Assembly: GCA_018001935.1 (NCBI GenBank)
Contig: JAGNHB010000003.1
Location: forward strand, 56,975 to 120,974
Direction: 5' to 3'
Source: Acidobacteriota bacterium
Lineage (GTDB): Bacteria; Acidobacteriota; JAAYUB01
Length of the DNA stretch: 64,000 nt
How positions within the stretch are numbered: the stretch's first letter is position 1; each line of letters opens with the position of its first letter. The notes under the pieces are model-generated. The model saw only the letters and a program-made list of their open reading frames with translations. It did not search any database and had not been told where the DNA came from. Of this stretch, positions 8,718-16,646 are shown in pieces. Position numbers and translations under genes: made by a program.

Positions 8718-8747
8718 GGTGGATAGGCTGAAGGTGGATAGGCTGAA
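8718..8747. repeat. Two tandem copies of a 15-bp unit
   Basis: The unit GGTGGATAGGCTGAA is present twice in direct tandem (8718-8732 and 8733-8747), followed by a partial third (GGT). It lies upstream of the nuoD promoter at the edge of a stretch of about 800 bp of repeat-rich DNA without genes. Confidence 0.9.
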
Positions 8748-8777
8748 GGTCGGAGGAGAGGGCGTTGACTTCCAAGG

Positions 8778-8881
8778 TTGACGCGGTCGCAAAAAGTACC
8801 ATCACCCTCCGGGAGATGGCTCAAACAAAGGTCTTACAGACACTTTTCCGTCTGTCTTCCGACTTTTTGCGAACCCGTCAA
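8778..8881. repeat. Terminal-inverted-repeat element, copy 1 (about 104 bp)
   Basis: The 20-bp ends TTGACGCGGTCGCAAAAAGT (8778-8797) and the complement of 8862-8881 (TTGACGGGTTCGCAAAAAGT) match at 18 of 20 positions. The interior contains CCCTCCGGGAGATGGCTCAA and is shared with a diverged copy at 17251-17348. A short CAAGGTT occurs at both edges. It has no coding capacity, so it looks like a small non-autonomous (MITE-like) or folded-RNA repeat. Confidence 0.75.
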
Positions 8882-8924
8882 GGTTCGTCCCCCTCGGAAT
8901 TTAACCACGAACCACACGGAAAAA

Positions 8925-8959
8925 GAATTCAGAATTCAGAATTCAGAAGACAGAAGACA
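8925..8959. repeat. Heptanucleotide tandem repeats
   Basis: Three units of GAATTCA followed by two of GAAGACA, all with a 7-bp period. They resemble the short tandemly repeated repetitive (STRR) heptamers described in filamentous cyanobacteria. The flanks hold ACCACGAACC-type repeat words and, at 8999-9110, fragments of the CTCCGTGCC..CTGTGAGATCACC family also seen at 27357-27453. Confidence 0.8.
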
Positions 8960-9154
8960 GGAGTCGGGAGAAAGGCAAGAGGAGATGACGCCTGGCCGGT
9001 TGGCCGTGATCGGAGAGGCCTCTTCTCCGTGCCCCCGTGCCTCTGTGAGATCACCATCAGGACTTTTTTCGAGGGCGTCTAATACGATTTGCGTTTCTCC
9101 GTGCCGGGTGAGAGAAATTCCGGGAGCTTTCTCCCGGAGGCGCGGGTTGCCGTG

Positions 9155-9440
9155 GGGTCGCGCCGCTCCGGCGGCCTGCGCGGCGCGGTCAAAGCGGCGC
9201 TCCGGCAGCCTTCGCGCCGCACTCCGCAAGGAAGGGAGACGATCGAGGGCTGCGGGCCGCCGTCGCCAGGGGGGCCGCCGATCCCGGCTGCGACGGCGAT
9301 TGCAGCGGCGGTTGCAACGGCGGTTGCAACGGCGGTTCCGACAGCGATTGCGATTGCGATACCGATACCGATACCGATACCGATGGGAGCCCCTCCGGGT
9401 CGACAGCCTACAGCCTACAGCCTAAACACCTAAACACCTA
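9155..9440. repeat. Composite 3'-end repeat, copy A
   Basis: Full copy of a three-part element. First comes a GC-rich core of about 80 bp (9157-9236) with several hairpins, for example GCCGC-TCCG-GCGGC. Next is a tract of hexamers changing from GCGATT/GCGGTT types to ACCGAT (about 9293-9383). Last is a heptamer tract (GCCTACA type, about 9409-9440). The last CTA (9438-9440) is the complement of the TAG stop codon of the minus-strand gene that begins at 10031. The core is nearly identical to copies at 16323 and 19010. Confidence 0.9.
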
Positions 9441-10031
9441 TTCCCCTTCCTTCCACTCGCTGGGCGGGGCGGGGAGGGAGAGCAGGACGCGGTCCTTCAG
9501 CTCGGACCAGCGGGCGGCGTACCGGTCCAGGAGCAGGGCGTTCCCGGTCTGCTGGAGCCTCCCCTCCGCGGTTTCGTACTGGAAGAACCAGAGGGTGTAG
9601 CGCTGTTCGCCCGAGCGCGAGTAACTGTACTTGTACCGGTACTTCCCCAGGACGCCGCCCTTCTCGTCCCGGACGGGGAGGCCCTCCAGGCTCACCTCGG
9701 GGGCTAGCCGGACGACGGTGTTGGTCAGGGGGAGAAGGGTGTCCGAGGTCTCGACGGCGAAGAGGTCCGCGAAGGTCAGGGTCAGGCTTCCCGGGGGAAT
9801 CCCCTCCCAGGACTGGGTGCGGACCCACTTCATCACCGCGGCGAGGTGCCGGTCGACCTCCTCGAAGCGCAGGAGTCGGCCACCCCGGTAGTTCAGGGAC
9901 GCCTTCCCGAACTGGGCGAGCAGCTGCCCGCGAATCACGCCGGCTTTCCCGGTTTCCCCGGAAGGAAGGGCGTCAGCGCCCCACAACGCGACGGCCAGAG
10001 CCATCAGCACCCGTATTCCATGTACCCTCAT
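9438..10031 (-). CDS. Hypothetical exported protein
   Basis: A 197-residue protein with an N-terminal signal-peptide-like segment (MRVHGIRVLMALAVALWGADA) and no recognised domain. The mature part has alternating hydrophobic stretches and a Tyr-rich patch (YRYKYSYSRSGEQRYTLWFF, about 131-150). The start at 10031 is supported by GGAGG eight bases upstream, and a longer frame to 10583 is antisense to a histidine kinase and rejected. Its TAG stop lies inside the heptamer tract of composite repeat copy A. It is separated from the kinase genes upstream by about 220 bp containing a pair of direct repeats. Confidence 0.6.
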   Translation of the reverse strand: MRVHGIRVLMALAVALWGADALPSGETGKAGVIRGQLLAQFGKASLNYRGGRLLRFEEVDRHLAAVMKWVRTQSWEGIPPGSLTLTFADLFAVETSDTLLPLTNTVVRLAPEVSLEGLPVRDEKGGVLGKYRYKYSYSRSGEQRYTLWFFQYETAEGRLQQTGNALLLDRYAARWSELKDRVLLSLPAPPSEWKEGE

Positions 10032-10154
10032 CTTCACTCTCCTCCAGACCCGGCTGGGACCTAACCGAAAAACCCGCGAAAAGGGACCCGGGCGCCTTGG
10101 GGGGCCTTCCCGACGGCCCCTCGAACCGTCCTCAGCCCGTGTTCCCCTTTGGTC

Positions 10155-10253
10155 TGCCGCGCAGGCTGAAGCCCGCGCCACCATTTGCAGGGCCGTTTGG
10201 CCAGATCCGTCTCCCGCCTGGTCGTGCCGCGCAGGCTGAAGCCCGCGCCACCA
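10155..10253. repeat. Pair of 29-bp direct repeats, 70 bp apart
   Basis: Identical copies lie at 10155-10183 and 10225-10253. The centre, CGCAGGCTGAAGCCCGCG, is a near-palindrome able to fold as a hairpin (AGGCT/AGCC). The second copy ends 1 bp from the complement of the TAA stop codon (10255-10257) of the kinase gene upstream, so it lies in the 3' region of that minus-strand transcript. Similar AGGCTGAAGCC words are common dispersed repeats in GC-rich environmental genomes. Confidence 0.85.
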
Positions 10254-10254
10254 C

Positions 10255-11325
10255 TTACGGCTCGTGCAACGGCAGTTCGAAGGTGAACCGGGCGCCCCCG
10301 CCCGGACGGTTTTCAGCCCGGATCGAACCACCGTGGGCCTCCACCACCGCCCGGCAGACGTAGAGGCCCAGGCCCACCCCGCCCTGGCGCCCGTCGCGCT
10401 GGAAATACTTCTCGAACAGCGCCTCGCTGTCGGCGGCGGGGAAGCCCGGCCCCTCGTCCTCCACCCGGCAGCGGACGGTCGCGGCTTCCCGGGAGACCCG
10501 CACCGTGATGCCACCCCCGGCGGGCGAGAACTTGACGGCATTCTGCAGGAGGTTGTCGAAAACCTGTTCCAGCCGACCTGCATCGACGTCGGCCAGGACG
10601 GGGTCCCCGGGCGCCTCGAGGCGGACGTTCAGGCGCTTTTTCCCCGCCACCGGGCCGAAGCGTTCTAGGGCTTCCCTGGCCAATTGGACGACATCCGTGC
10701 GCGCCCGGTTCAATTTCAGCCGGCCCGATTCCAGCCGGGCCAGCTCGAGGAAGTCGGTGATCCGCGTGTCGATGCCCCGGGCGCTCTTCTCCACGAGGTC
10801 GAGGAGGCGGGAGGGGCTGCCGGCCATGGCGCCCAGGTCTTCCCGAAGCAGCTCCACCAGTCCCAGGATGGTGTGCACCGGGGCGCGAAGATCGTGCACC
10901 ATCATGTTTCCGAAGTCGGTGCGGATCCCGTCGAGTTCGTCGCGCATTTTCTTCAACCGCAGCAACGACCGGATCTTGGCCAGGAGCAGGTCGTCCTGGA
11001 CGGGCTTCGAGACGAAGTCGTCGGCCCCCGCCTCCAGGCCCCGGATGCGGTCCTCGGTCTCCTGGAGGGCGGTGATCATGATGACGGGGACGAACCGGGT
11101 CCGGGAATTCCCGCGGAGGGCGCGGCAGACGGCGAACCCGTCCATGCCCGGCATGAGGACGTCCAGCAGCACCAGGTCCGGCGCGTCCTCCCGGGCGAGC
11201 GCCACGGCCCGCGGGCCGTCGGGGGCTTTCCGGACCTCGTATCCCTCGGGGCGCAGGAAGGCCTCCAGCAGGACGAGGTTGTCGGGTTGGTCGTCGACGA
11301 TCAGGACCCGGGGGGGATTATTCAC
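10255..11325 (-). CDS. Hybrid response regulator-histidine kinase
   Basis: A 356-residue soluble protein: receiver domain (about 5-122; acidic pair D11-D12, phospho-acceptor D55 in LVLLDVLMPGMDG, switch Lys in VSKPV), then a HisKA dimerisation domain with His144 in MMVHDLRAP, and a HATPase domain (N box NLLQNAVKFS, G box VEDEGPGFP, GVGLGLYVC). It lacks any membrane segment, so it is a cytoplasmic relay. The start codon is GTG at 11325, inside the last codons of the upstream kinase gene (8-bp overlap, GTGAATAA). The two kinases are therefore translationally coupled and probably act in one phosphorelay. Confidence 0.93.
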   Translation of the reverse strand: MNNPPRVLIVDDQPDNLVLLEAFLRPEGYEVRKAPDGPRAVALAREDAPDLVLLDVLMPGMDGFAVCRALRGNSRTRFVPVIMITALQETEDRIRGLEAGADDFVSKPVQDDLLLAKIRSLLRLKKMRDELDGIRTDFGNMMVHDLRAPVHTILGLVELLREDLGAMAGSPSRLLDLVEKSARGIDTRITDFLELARLESGRLKLNRARTDVVQLAREALERFGPVAGKKRLNVRLEAPGDPVLADVDAGRLEQVFDNLLQNAVKFSPAGGGITVRVSREAATVRCRVEDEGPGFPAADSEALFEKYFQRDGRQGGVGLGLYVCRAVVEAHGGSIRAENRPGGGARFTFELPLHEP

Positions 11326-12739
11326 CGTTGCCTCCGCGGGCCTTCACGAGTTCGCGCCCCGTACCCCCCGGCTCGAAACCGGCGACGGGGAGGGTGAAGG
11401 AGAAGGCGCTGCCGCCGTCCGGGCCCGGCTCGACGCGGATGCGCCCGCCCAGGCGCTCCACCATACCCCGGGTGAGGGAAAGCCCCAGCCCGGTGCCTTC
11501 CGTGGCTGAAGCCTGGGAAGCCCGGAAGAACGGCTCGAAGACCCGCTCCCGGTCTTCGGGGGGTATGCCCGGCCCGTGGTCGGACACCGTCACCCGCACC
11601 TCGTCCCCGTACTCGGACAGCCGGGTGGCGATCTCGATCTCGGAGCCCTCGGGGGAGAACTTGACGGCGTTGCTCAGGAGGTTGAAGAGGATCTGCTTGA
11701 GCTTGTTCCGGTTGGTCCGTATGCCGGGGAGTTCCGTCCCGCAGCGGAAGAGGAACTTCTGCCGCTTCCGCTCGGCCAGGGGGCGCATGGAAAGGAGGCA
11801 GTCCTCGATCTCGCCGGAGAGGTTCAGGTCCGCCAGGGGCAGTTCGGCGGCCTCGGCATCGAGCCGCGCGTAATCGAGGATCTCGTTGATCACGGTGAGC
11901 AGGTGCTCGCCGTTCTTGAGGATCAGCCGGGCGTACGCCTCCTGGTCGGGGGAAAGGTCCCCGTGGGTCTTCTTGAGCAGCACCCGGGAGAACCCGATGA
12001 TGGCGTTCAGCGGGGTCTTCAGCTCGTGGGAGATCCCCGCGAAGATCATGGATTTCGTCCGGGAGGCCTTCTCCAGCTCCGAGTACTTGTGCTTGAGGGA
12101 CTCGGACTTGAACTTCAGCTCCCGGGTCAGGTCCATGGCCCGGCGCAGGTGGAGGGCATGGGTGACCGCCAACCCCGCCTGGATCGACACCCGCTCCAGA
12201 AGGTCCAGGTGCTCGGGCGAGAACGGCTTGGTGGAACCGACGAGGATGACGCCCAGGACCTGTTCCGCCCGCGGGATCGGCTGGGCGATCATCACGCGGG
12301 GCAACACCTCGAGGTTGGGGTCTTTGCGGATCTTGAAGGGGAAATCGGCCGGGATGTCCGCAATGACGAGGCGCTTGTGCTCGCGGAACACCACCCCGGG
12401 AAACCCCTTTCCCGGGGCGATGCCGGGCGGTTCGCCGTCGAAGTTCCAGGTGGCGGCCGGAACGGCCTGGCGGCCCTCCGCCAGGTAGACAAGGCCGATC
12501 TCCGCATCGATGGCCGGGCACAGGATCCCCAGGGCGTCGTTAAGACCCGTGTTCAGGTCCGTCGAGGCGATCAGGCGGGTCAGGGTCTGGTTGAAGACCT
12601 CCTGGAAAAACTGCTTTCGCCGGAGTTCGTTTTCGCGGTTCAGGAGGCGGTGATTGGCCTCCGCCAGCTCCTCCACCATGTGGCGAAGCGCGGCGGAATT
12701 CTGCCCGGCGCTCGGTTTCGGAGGGGTCCGCGTGGGCAC
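11318..12739 (-). CDS. GAF-domain sensor histidine kinase
   Basis: About 473 residues. An N-terminal coiled coil (about 19-50) precedes a GAF sensor domain (about 55-195), a second helix bundle, HisKA with His238 in GISHELKTPLNAI, and a complete HATPase (NLLSNAVKFS, SDHGPGIP, GTGLGLSLTRG). It is soluble. The start is uncertain: GTG at 12739 follows the preceding gene's stop (12759-12761) most closely, ATG at 12682 and TTG at 12748 are alternatives, and none has a good ribosome binding site. The longer Arg-rich frame upstream is antisense background. It is coupled to the receiver-kinase gene downstream, a likely phosphotransfer partner. Confidence 0.88.
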   Translation of the reverse strand: MPTRTPPKPSAGQNSAALRHMVEELAEANHRLLNRENELRRKQFFQEVFNQTLTRLIASTDLNTGLNDALGILCPAIDAEIGLVYLAEGRQAVPAATWNFDGEPPGIAPGKGFPGVVFREHKRLVIADIPADFPFKIRKDPNLEVLPRVMIAQPIPRAEQVLGVILVGSTKPFSPEHLDLLERVSIQAGLAVTHALHLRRAMDLTRELKFKSESLKHKYSELEKASRTKSMIFAGISHELKTPLNAIIGFSRVLLKKTHGDLSPDQEAYARLILKNGEHLLTVINEILDYARLDAEAAELPLADLNLSGEIEDCLLSMRPLAERKRQKFLFRCGTELPGIRTNRNKLKQILFNLLSNAVKFSPEGSEIEIATRLSEYGDEVRVTVSDHGPGIPPEDRERVFEPFFRASQASATEGTGLGLSLTRGMVERLGGRIRVEPGPDGGSAFSFTLPVAGFEPGGTGRELVKARGGNGE

Positions 12740-12758
12740 GTTTCGCAACCGGTCACGC

Positions 12759-13763
12759 TCAGCGGGCGGGAGCGGGGGCGGCGGGAACGTCCTTCCCGGG
12801 CTCGGCCGGGGCGGGGGGTGCCGGCGGCGGCGTGTCCTTCTTCGACTCGGCGGGCGGCGGGGGCGCGGGGGACGGCACGGGTGCGTCCGGCTTCGGCTCC
12901 GCCGGGGCCGTCTCCGGCTTCGGTTCAAGCTGGGGAGCCGGCGCGGGGGGCGGGGCGGTCGTCGGCGCCGGTACCGCCTCGTGCGCCGTCGCGGGGGCCG
13001 GCCCCGGGGCCGGGGCCGCCGTCGGCGGGGCGGGCGCGGCGTCGGGTTTCGGGCCGCCCGCGGGGTCCCGGACCAGTTCTATCTCCTGTTTTTCCACGAT
13101 GATGCGCTGTACCCGCTCCTGGTCGTCCACGTCCAGCATGACCCCCTGGAACCCGCCGAGGTCCACACTGAACCGCCGGATGCGCACGGGGCCGTCCGGC
13201 CCCTCCGACACGCCCTCGCGCTCCAGGTTCATCGTGGCGTTGAGTTCGACCGCCACCTTCGGGATGTAAACGCTCAGGACCTGCCGGGGCGCCTTCCCCA
13301 TGGCATACCGTTTGTAAAGGATGCAGTAGAGGCTGTAGACGGCTTCCTCGAGGATCCGGACCTGCGGTTTGACCGCCTTTGACCGGTTGAACTGTTGCCC
13401 GGCGAGGATGGCGTCGTCCGTGACCTTGCCCTTGTCGAACGTGGCCTTGAGCCGGTTCTCCTGGTCCGCGAAGAGGTAGGCCTCCTCGAAGTGGATGGGG
13501 TTGTAGGTGGCGTCCATGACCTCGCGGGTGCGGTAGAAGAAACCCATGTTCCCCGCTCCCTTGGGGAGGGTGAACTGGCTCTCGGTCTCCATGAGGAGAC
13601 GCCCCCCCGTTTCCGGGCTCAGGGTGTACTTCTCGTAACCCACCGGTTTGTTCCGGAAGTAGATGGTGAAGTAACCTTCGTCGATGGCCTTTCCGGCGGT
13701 GTCGGCCGCGGGGATGCTCCCGGTCAGGGCCAGGACGGTCAGAAAGTACAGGATTGCGCGCAT
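12759..13763 (-). CDS. Exported protein with DUF3108/DUF6134-like domain and Pro/Ala-rich tail
   Basis: A 334-residue protein with a signal peptide (MRAILYFLTVLALTGSIPAA). Residues 25-230 form a beta-rich domain (GYFTIYFRNKPVGYEKYTLS, ETESQFTLPKGAG) resembling periplasmic DUF3108/DUF6134 proteins, which fold like lipid-binding barrels. That relation is tentative. Residues 231-334 are a low-complexity tail of Pro, Ala, Lys and Glu that probably spans or binds the cell wall. The tail DNA is extremely GC-rich and generates many false antisense frames. The gene ends 20 bp before the GAF kinase, suggesting one transcript. Confidence 0.65.
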   Translation of the reverse strand: MRAILYFLTVLALTGSIPAADTAGKAIDEGYFTIYFRNKPVGYEKYTLSPETGGRLLMETESQFTLPKGAGNMGFFYRTREVMDATYNPIHFEEAYLFADQENRLKATFDKGKVTDDAILAGQQFNRSKAVKPQVRILEEAVYSLYCILYKRYAMGKAPRQVLSVYIPKVAVELNATMNLEREGVSEGPDGPVRIRRFSVDLGGFQGVMLDVDDQERVQRIIVEKQEIELVRDPAGGPKPDAAPAPPTAAPAPGPAPATAHEAVPAPTTAPPPAPAPQLEPKPETAPAEPKPDAPVPSPAPPPPAESKKDTPPPAPPAPAEPGKDVPAAPAPAR

Positions 13764-13793
13764 GGGAATCTCCTTGTTCGATTCGACGGGGCC

Positions 13794-14225
13794 CTAGTGC
13801 ACGGGGACGGCGTCGGCGCCCCCGGCGGAGGCCTTGGGAACGGTCACGACCAGCACGCCGTTGCGGAGGGACGCTTCCACCCGGTTCGGATCGAGGACCG
13901 TCTCGAAGGTGAAGACCCGGTGAAATTCGCCGAATTCCCTCTCCAACTGGTGGAAGTTCGCCTTGCCGAACTCCGGGGCGGGCCGGCGGATCCCCTTGAT
14001 GACGATCTCGTTGCCCTGGGCGACGATCTCCATGTCTTTCCGGACGATGCCCGGGACCTCCAGGATGATCACGAACCGGTCCTCCATCTCGTACACGTCC
14101 GTGACGGGCGTCCAGCAGACGCCGGTCCCGTGCCCGGCCCGGGCCTCCCGGTGAAACAGGCCCTGCACGTGCCGCTGCAGGCTGAACAACTCCCCGATTT
14201 CGTGCGGTTGCTTCTTGCGGCTCAT
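13794..14225 (-). CDS. Hsp20 / alpha-crystallin family small heat-shock protein
   Basis: A 143-residue small chaperone. The alpha-crystallin domain covers about residues 40-130: VTDVYEMEDRFVIILEVPGI at its start, REFGEFHRVFTFETVLDPNRVEASLRNGVLVVTVPK at its end, where the A-x-x-x-N-G-V-L motif is diagnostic. It should hold unfolded proteins for refolding by ATP-dependent chaperones. The start at 14225 follows GGGG. Upstream ATG 14258 is less likely because a TATAAA -10-like hexamer (14258-14263) overlaps it. No CIRCE element or sigma-32 promoter is seen. Confidence 0.92.
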   Translation of the reverse strand: MSRKKQPHEIGELFSLQRHVQGLFHREARAGHGTGVCWTPVTDVYEMEDRFVIILEVPGIVRKDMEIVAQGNEIVIKGIRRPAPEFGKANFHQLEREFGEFHRVFTFETVLDPNRVEASLRNGVLVVTVPKASAGGADAVPVH

Positions 14226-14257
14226 ATCCCCGAACCCCATTCCGCGGAATCCCGTCA

Positions 14258-14331
14258 TTTATAGCATGATCGCGGAACAAAGGAAAGAGTTTCAGTTTCC
14301 CGTTCGCCGGGGGTCGAACCTGACGTATAAT
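14258..14331. promoter_or_regulatory. Divergent promoter region (hsp20 / REC-EAL gene)
   Basis: Two -10-like hexamers face apart: TATAAA on the minus strand (14258-14263) for the Hsp20 gene and TATAAT on the plus strand (14326-14331) for the response-regulator gene. Neither has a good -35 at 16-18 bp, so activators or an alternative sigma factor may be needed. Confidence 0.4.
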
Positions 14332-14414
14332 CGGGGTGATTGTGGCGCGGCGAGACCGGCAGCGAGGACGATTTCGACACCACCGCGCGTCGGCGAAGGG
14401 GGGAGAGAGGGACG

Positions 14415-16037
14415 ATGGAACCCAGGCCGCTGGTCCTGATCGTGGACGACATCCCCGGCAACCGGATGATCATCCGCAAGGTCCTCGGGGAGGAAGGCTA
14501 CCGCCTCCTGGAAGCCGAAAACGGCTGGGAGGCCGTGCAGATCGCCCTGAAGGAGATCCCCGACCTGATCCTGATGGACCTGATGATGCCGGAGATGGAC
14601 GGTCACACCGCGATCCGGCGCCTGCGGGAGAACGAGAAGACCCAGCGCATCCCCATCCTCGTCCTGTCCGCCGTGTCGGAGAAGTCGCAGCGCATCCAGG
14701 CCCTCGAGGAAGGGGCCCTCGACTTCATCGGCAAACCCTTCGACCGCCACGAATTGCTCGCCCACGCCCGCTCCTACACGAAGATGTCCCTCCTCAACAA
14801 GAAGTACGTCCTCTCCACGATGGACCCCCGGACCCGCCTCCCCAACAAGACGGCCCTCCAGGATGACCTGCTGCACGCGATCGCGCCGAAGCTTTTCGTC
14901 CTGAAAATCGACAACCTCGACGCCATCTGCAAGTTCTACGGGAACGAGACCGCCTCGCGGGTGGAGGTCCGCTTCGCGGAGCTGCTGCCCCAGTTCATCA
15001 GCCAGAAGCTGTCGGTGGAACCGAAGGTCTACTACGTCAGCGACGCCACCTTCGGCATCTTCCTCGACGACGCGGACGGCGTGGTGGGCGAGCGCGGGAT
15101 GCGCCGGATCTGCGAGCTTCTGCTCGACCTCATCCGGAACCAGAAGTTCGTCGCCCACAACCACGAGTTCAACGTCGACGTCACCATCGGGGTCTCCCTG
15201 GGCGGGGGGGACATCCTGCAGCGGGCCCTCCTGGCGCTCGACAACGCCGTCACGTCGCACCACGGCTGGTTCGTCGCCGAGGAGATCATCGCCGACCTCC
15301 ACAAGGAGATCGAGAGCAACATCTTCTGGCTGGGGCGAATCCGGAGCGCCATCAAGAACGACTGGCTGGTGCCCTGGTTCCAGCCCATCCTCAACAACCG
15401 GACCGGCCGGATCGAGAAGTACGAATCCCTGATGCGCCTTCTCAACCCCGACGGCTCGGTCGATACCCCGGGATGCTTCCTCTCCGTGGCCAAGAAGAGC
15501 CGGTACTACCCCGATCTGACCCGGGCCATCCTGACCAAGACCGTCCGGGCCTTTGCCCAGCGCAGCGAGAGCGTCTCCGTCAACCTGTCGGTCCTGGACA
15601 TCGAAAACCCCGACACCCGGGCCTTCATCCTCAACATGATCCGGGAAAACCCCCAGATCTCCCGGCGCCTGATCGTCGAAATCGTGGAGGAAGAGGGCTC
15701 GAAGAGCTTCGAGGCGATCCGGAGCTTCATCGGGGACGTGAAAGCGCACGGCATCCGGATCGCCCTGGACGACTTCGGCAGCGGCTACTCCAATTTCAAG
15801 CGGATCATGGAGTTGAACATCGACTACCTGAAGCTCGACGGCAGCCTGGTCCGCGACATCCTCCGGGACGAGGCCTGTGCGAAGGTCGTGCGGATGATGA
15901 CGGAGTTCGCTCACAACTCCGGCCTGCTGACCATCGCCGAGTACGTGGAGAGCCAGGTGCTCCAGGACGAACTGCTCCGGATCGGCGTGGACTATTCCCA
16001 GGGCTACCTCATCGGCAAACCGGCCCCGCTGGAGTGA
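14415..16037 (+). CDS. Response regulator with degenerate GGDEF and intact EAL domain
   Basis: A 540-residue protein. Residues 5-125 are a receiver (phospho-acceptor D55 in LILMDLMMPEMDG). Residues about 150-300 are a GGDEF-like domain whose active loop reads SDATF in place of GGDEF, so it cannot make c-di-GMP. Residues about 305-535 are an EAL domain with the catalytic residues present: YESLMRL (ESL for EAL), SVNLSV, EIVEEEG, LDDFGSGYSN, YLKLDGS, AEYVES and QGYLIGKP. It is therefore probably a phosphorylation-controlled c-di-GMP phosphodiesterase. The ATG at 14415 follows GGAGAGAGG. It is transcribed alone. Confidence 0.9.
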   Translation: MEPRPLVLIVDDIPGNRMIIRKVLGEEGYRLLEAENGWEAVQIALKEIPDLILMDLMMPEMDGHTAIRRLRENEKTQRIPILVLSAVSEKSQRIQALEEGALDFIGKPFDRHELLAHARSYTKMSLLNKKYVLSTMDPRTRLPNKTALQDDLLHAIAPKLFVLKIDNLDAICKFYGNETASRVEVRFAELLPQFISQKLSVEPKVYYVSDATFGIFLDDADGVVGERGMRRICELLLDLIRNQKFVAHNHEFNVDVTIGVSLGGGDILQRALLALDNAVTSHHGWFVAEEIIADLHKEIESNIFWLGRIRSAIKNDWLVPWFQPILNNRTGRIEKYESLMRLLNPDGSVDTPGCFLSVAKKSRYYPDLTRAILTKTVRAFAQRSESVSVNLSVLDIENPDTRAFILNMIRENPQISRRLIVEIVEEEGSKSFEAIRSFIGDVKAHGIRIALDDFGSGYSNFKRIMELNIDYLKLDGSLVRDILRDEACAKVVRMMTEFAHNSGLLTIAEYVESQVLQDELLRIGVDYSQGYLIGKPAPLE

Positions 16038-16322
16038 CGCCGCGTACGGCAGCACGGGATCCCCTCCGGATTTGCGGGCAAAGCCCCCGCCCCGGAAAAC
16101 GGGTTCAAACCCCGGAATACGCTTCTTGTCTCAAGCCTTTCTCTGGAACGCCCTCGAGCCCCATCGGCCTCCTCGGTTCCGTCTGTCCCTTTGGTCCTTT
16201 CGTCCTTTCGTCCCTTCGATCTCCGTTGTCACCAAGAGAACCGCATGCCCCGAAAAGGCCGGCGCCCAGTGGCATTTTTGCCCCCAAGTGCTTTCTCTTC
16301 CGAAAGGTGCGTGGTTTATGTT

Positions 16323-16646
16323 GAGGCCGCGCCGCTCCGGCGGCCTGCGCGGCGCGATCAAAGCGGCGCTCCGGCAACCTCCGCGCCGCACTCCGCAGGA
16401 CAGAATCCAGGCTGGAGGCAGCGGGTCCACAGAGGAGGTCGATGGCGGCGGGGATGGCGGCGGGGTGGGGACGGCGATGGCGACGGCGATGGCGATGGCG
16501 AGACCGATTGCGATACCGATTGCGATACCGATTGCGATACCGATACCGATACCGATACCGATGCCGATTCCGATGCCAGTTCAGACCCCAACAAGGAATC
16601 CTCCGGACCTACAGCCTACAGCCTATAGCCTACAGCCTACAACCTA
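16323..16646. repeat. Composite 3'-end repeat, copy B
   Basis: Second full copy, in the same orientation as copies A and C. The GC-rich core (16326-16405) is nearly identical to theirs. The hexamer tract (about 16470-16575) alternates GCGATT and ACCGAT, and the heptamer tract (about 16611-16650) alternates GCCTACA and GCCTATA. CTA at 16644-16646, inside the heptamers, is the TAG stop of the minus-strand lipoprotein gene. The rest of the intergenic stretch 16038-16322 has no recognised feature. Confidence 0.9.

Noticed and set aside
9293..9383. Open frames encoding Ile-Pro or Asp-Thr runs across the hexamer tracts
   Set aside because: They arise from the repeat itself, occur in several frames at once and have no ribosome binding site or domain.
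14305..14331. CIRCE or sigma-32 heat-shock promoter for hsp20
   Set aside because: No TTAGCACTC-N9-GAGTGCTAA palindrome and no CTTGAA/CCCCAT pair are found near the gene.
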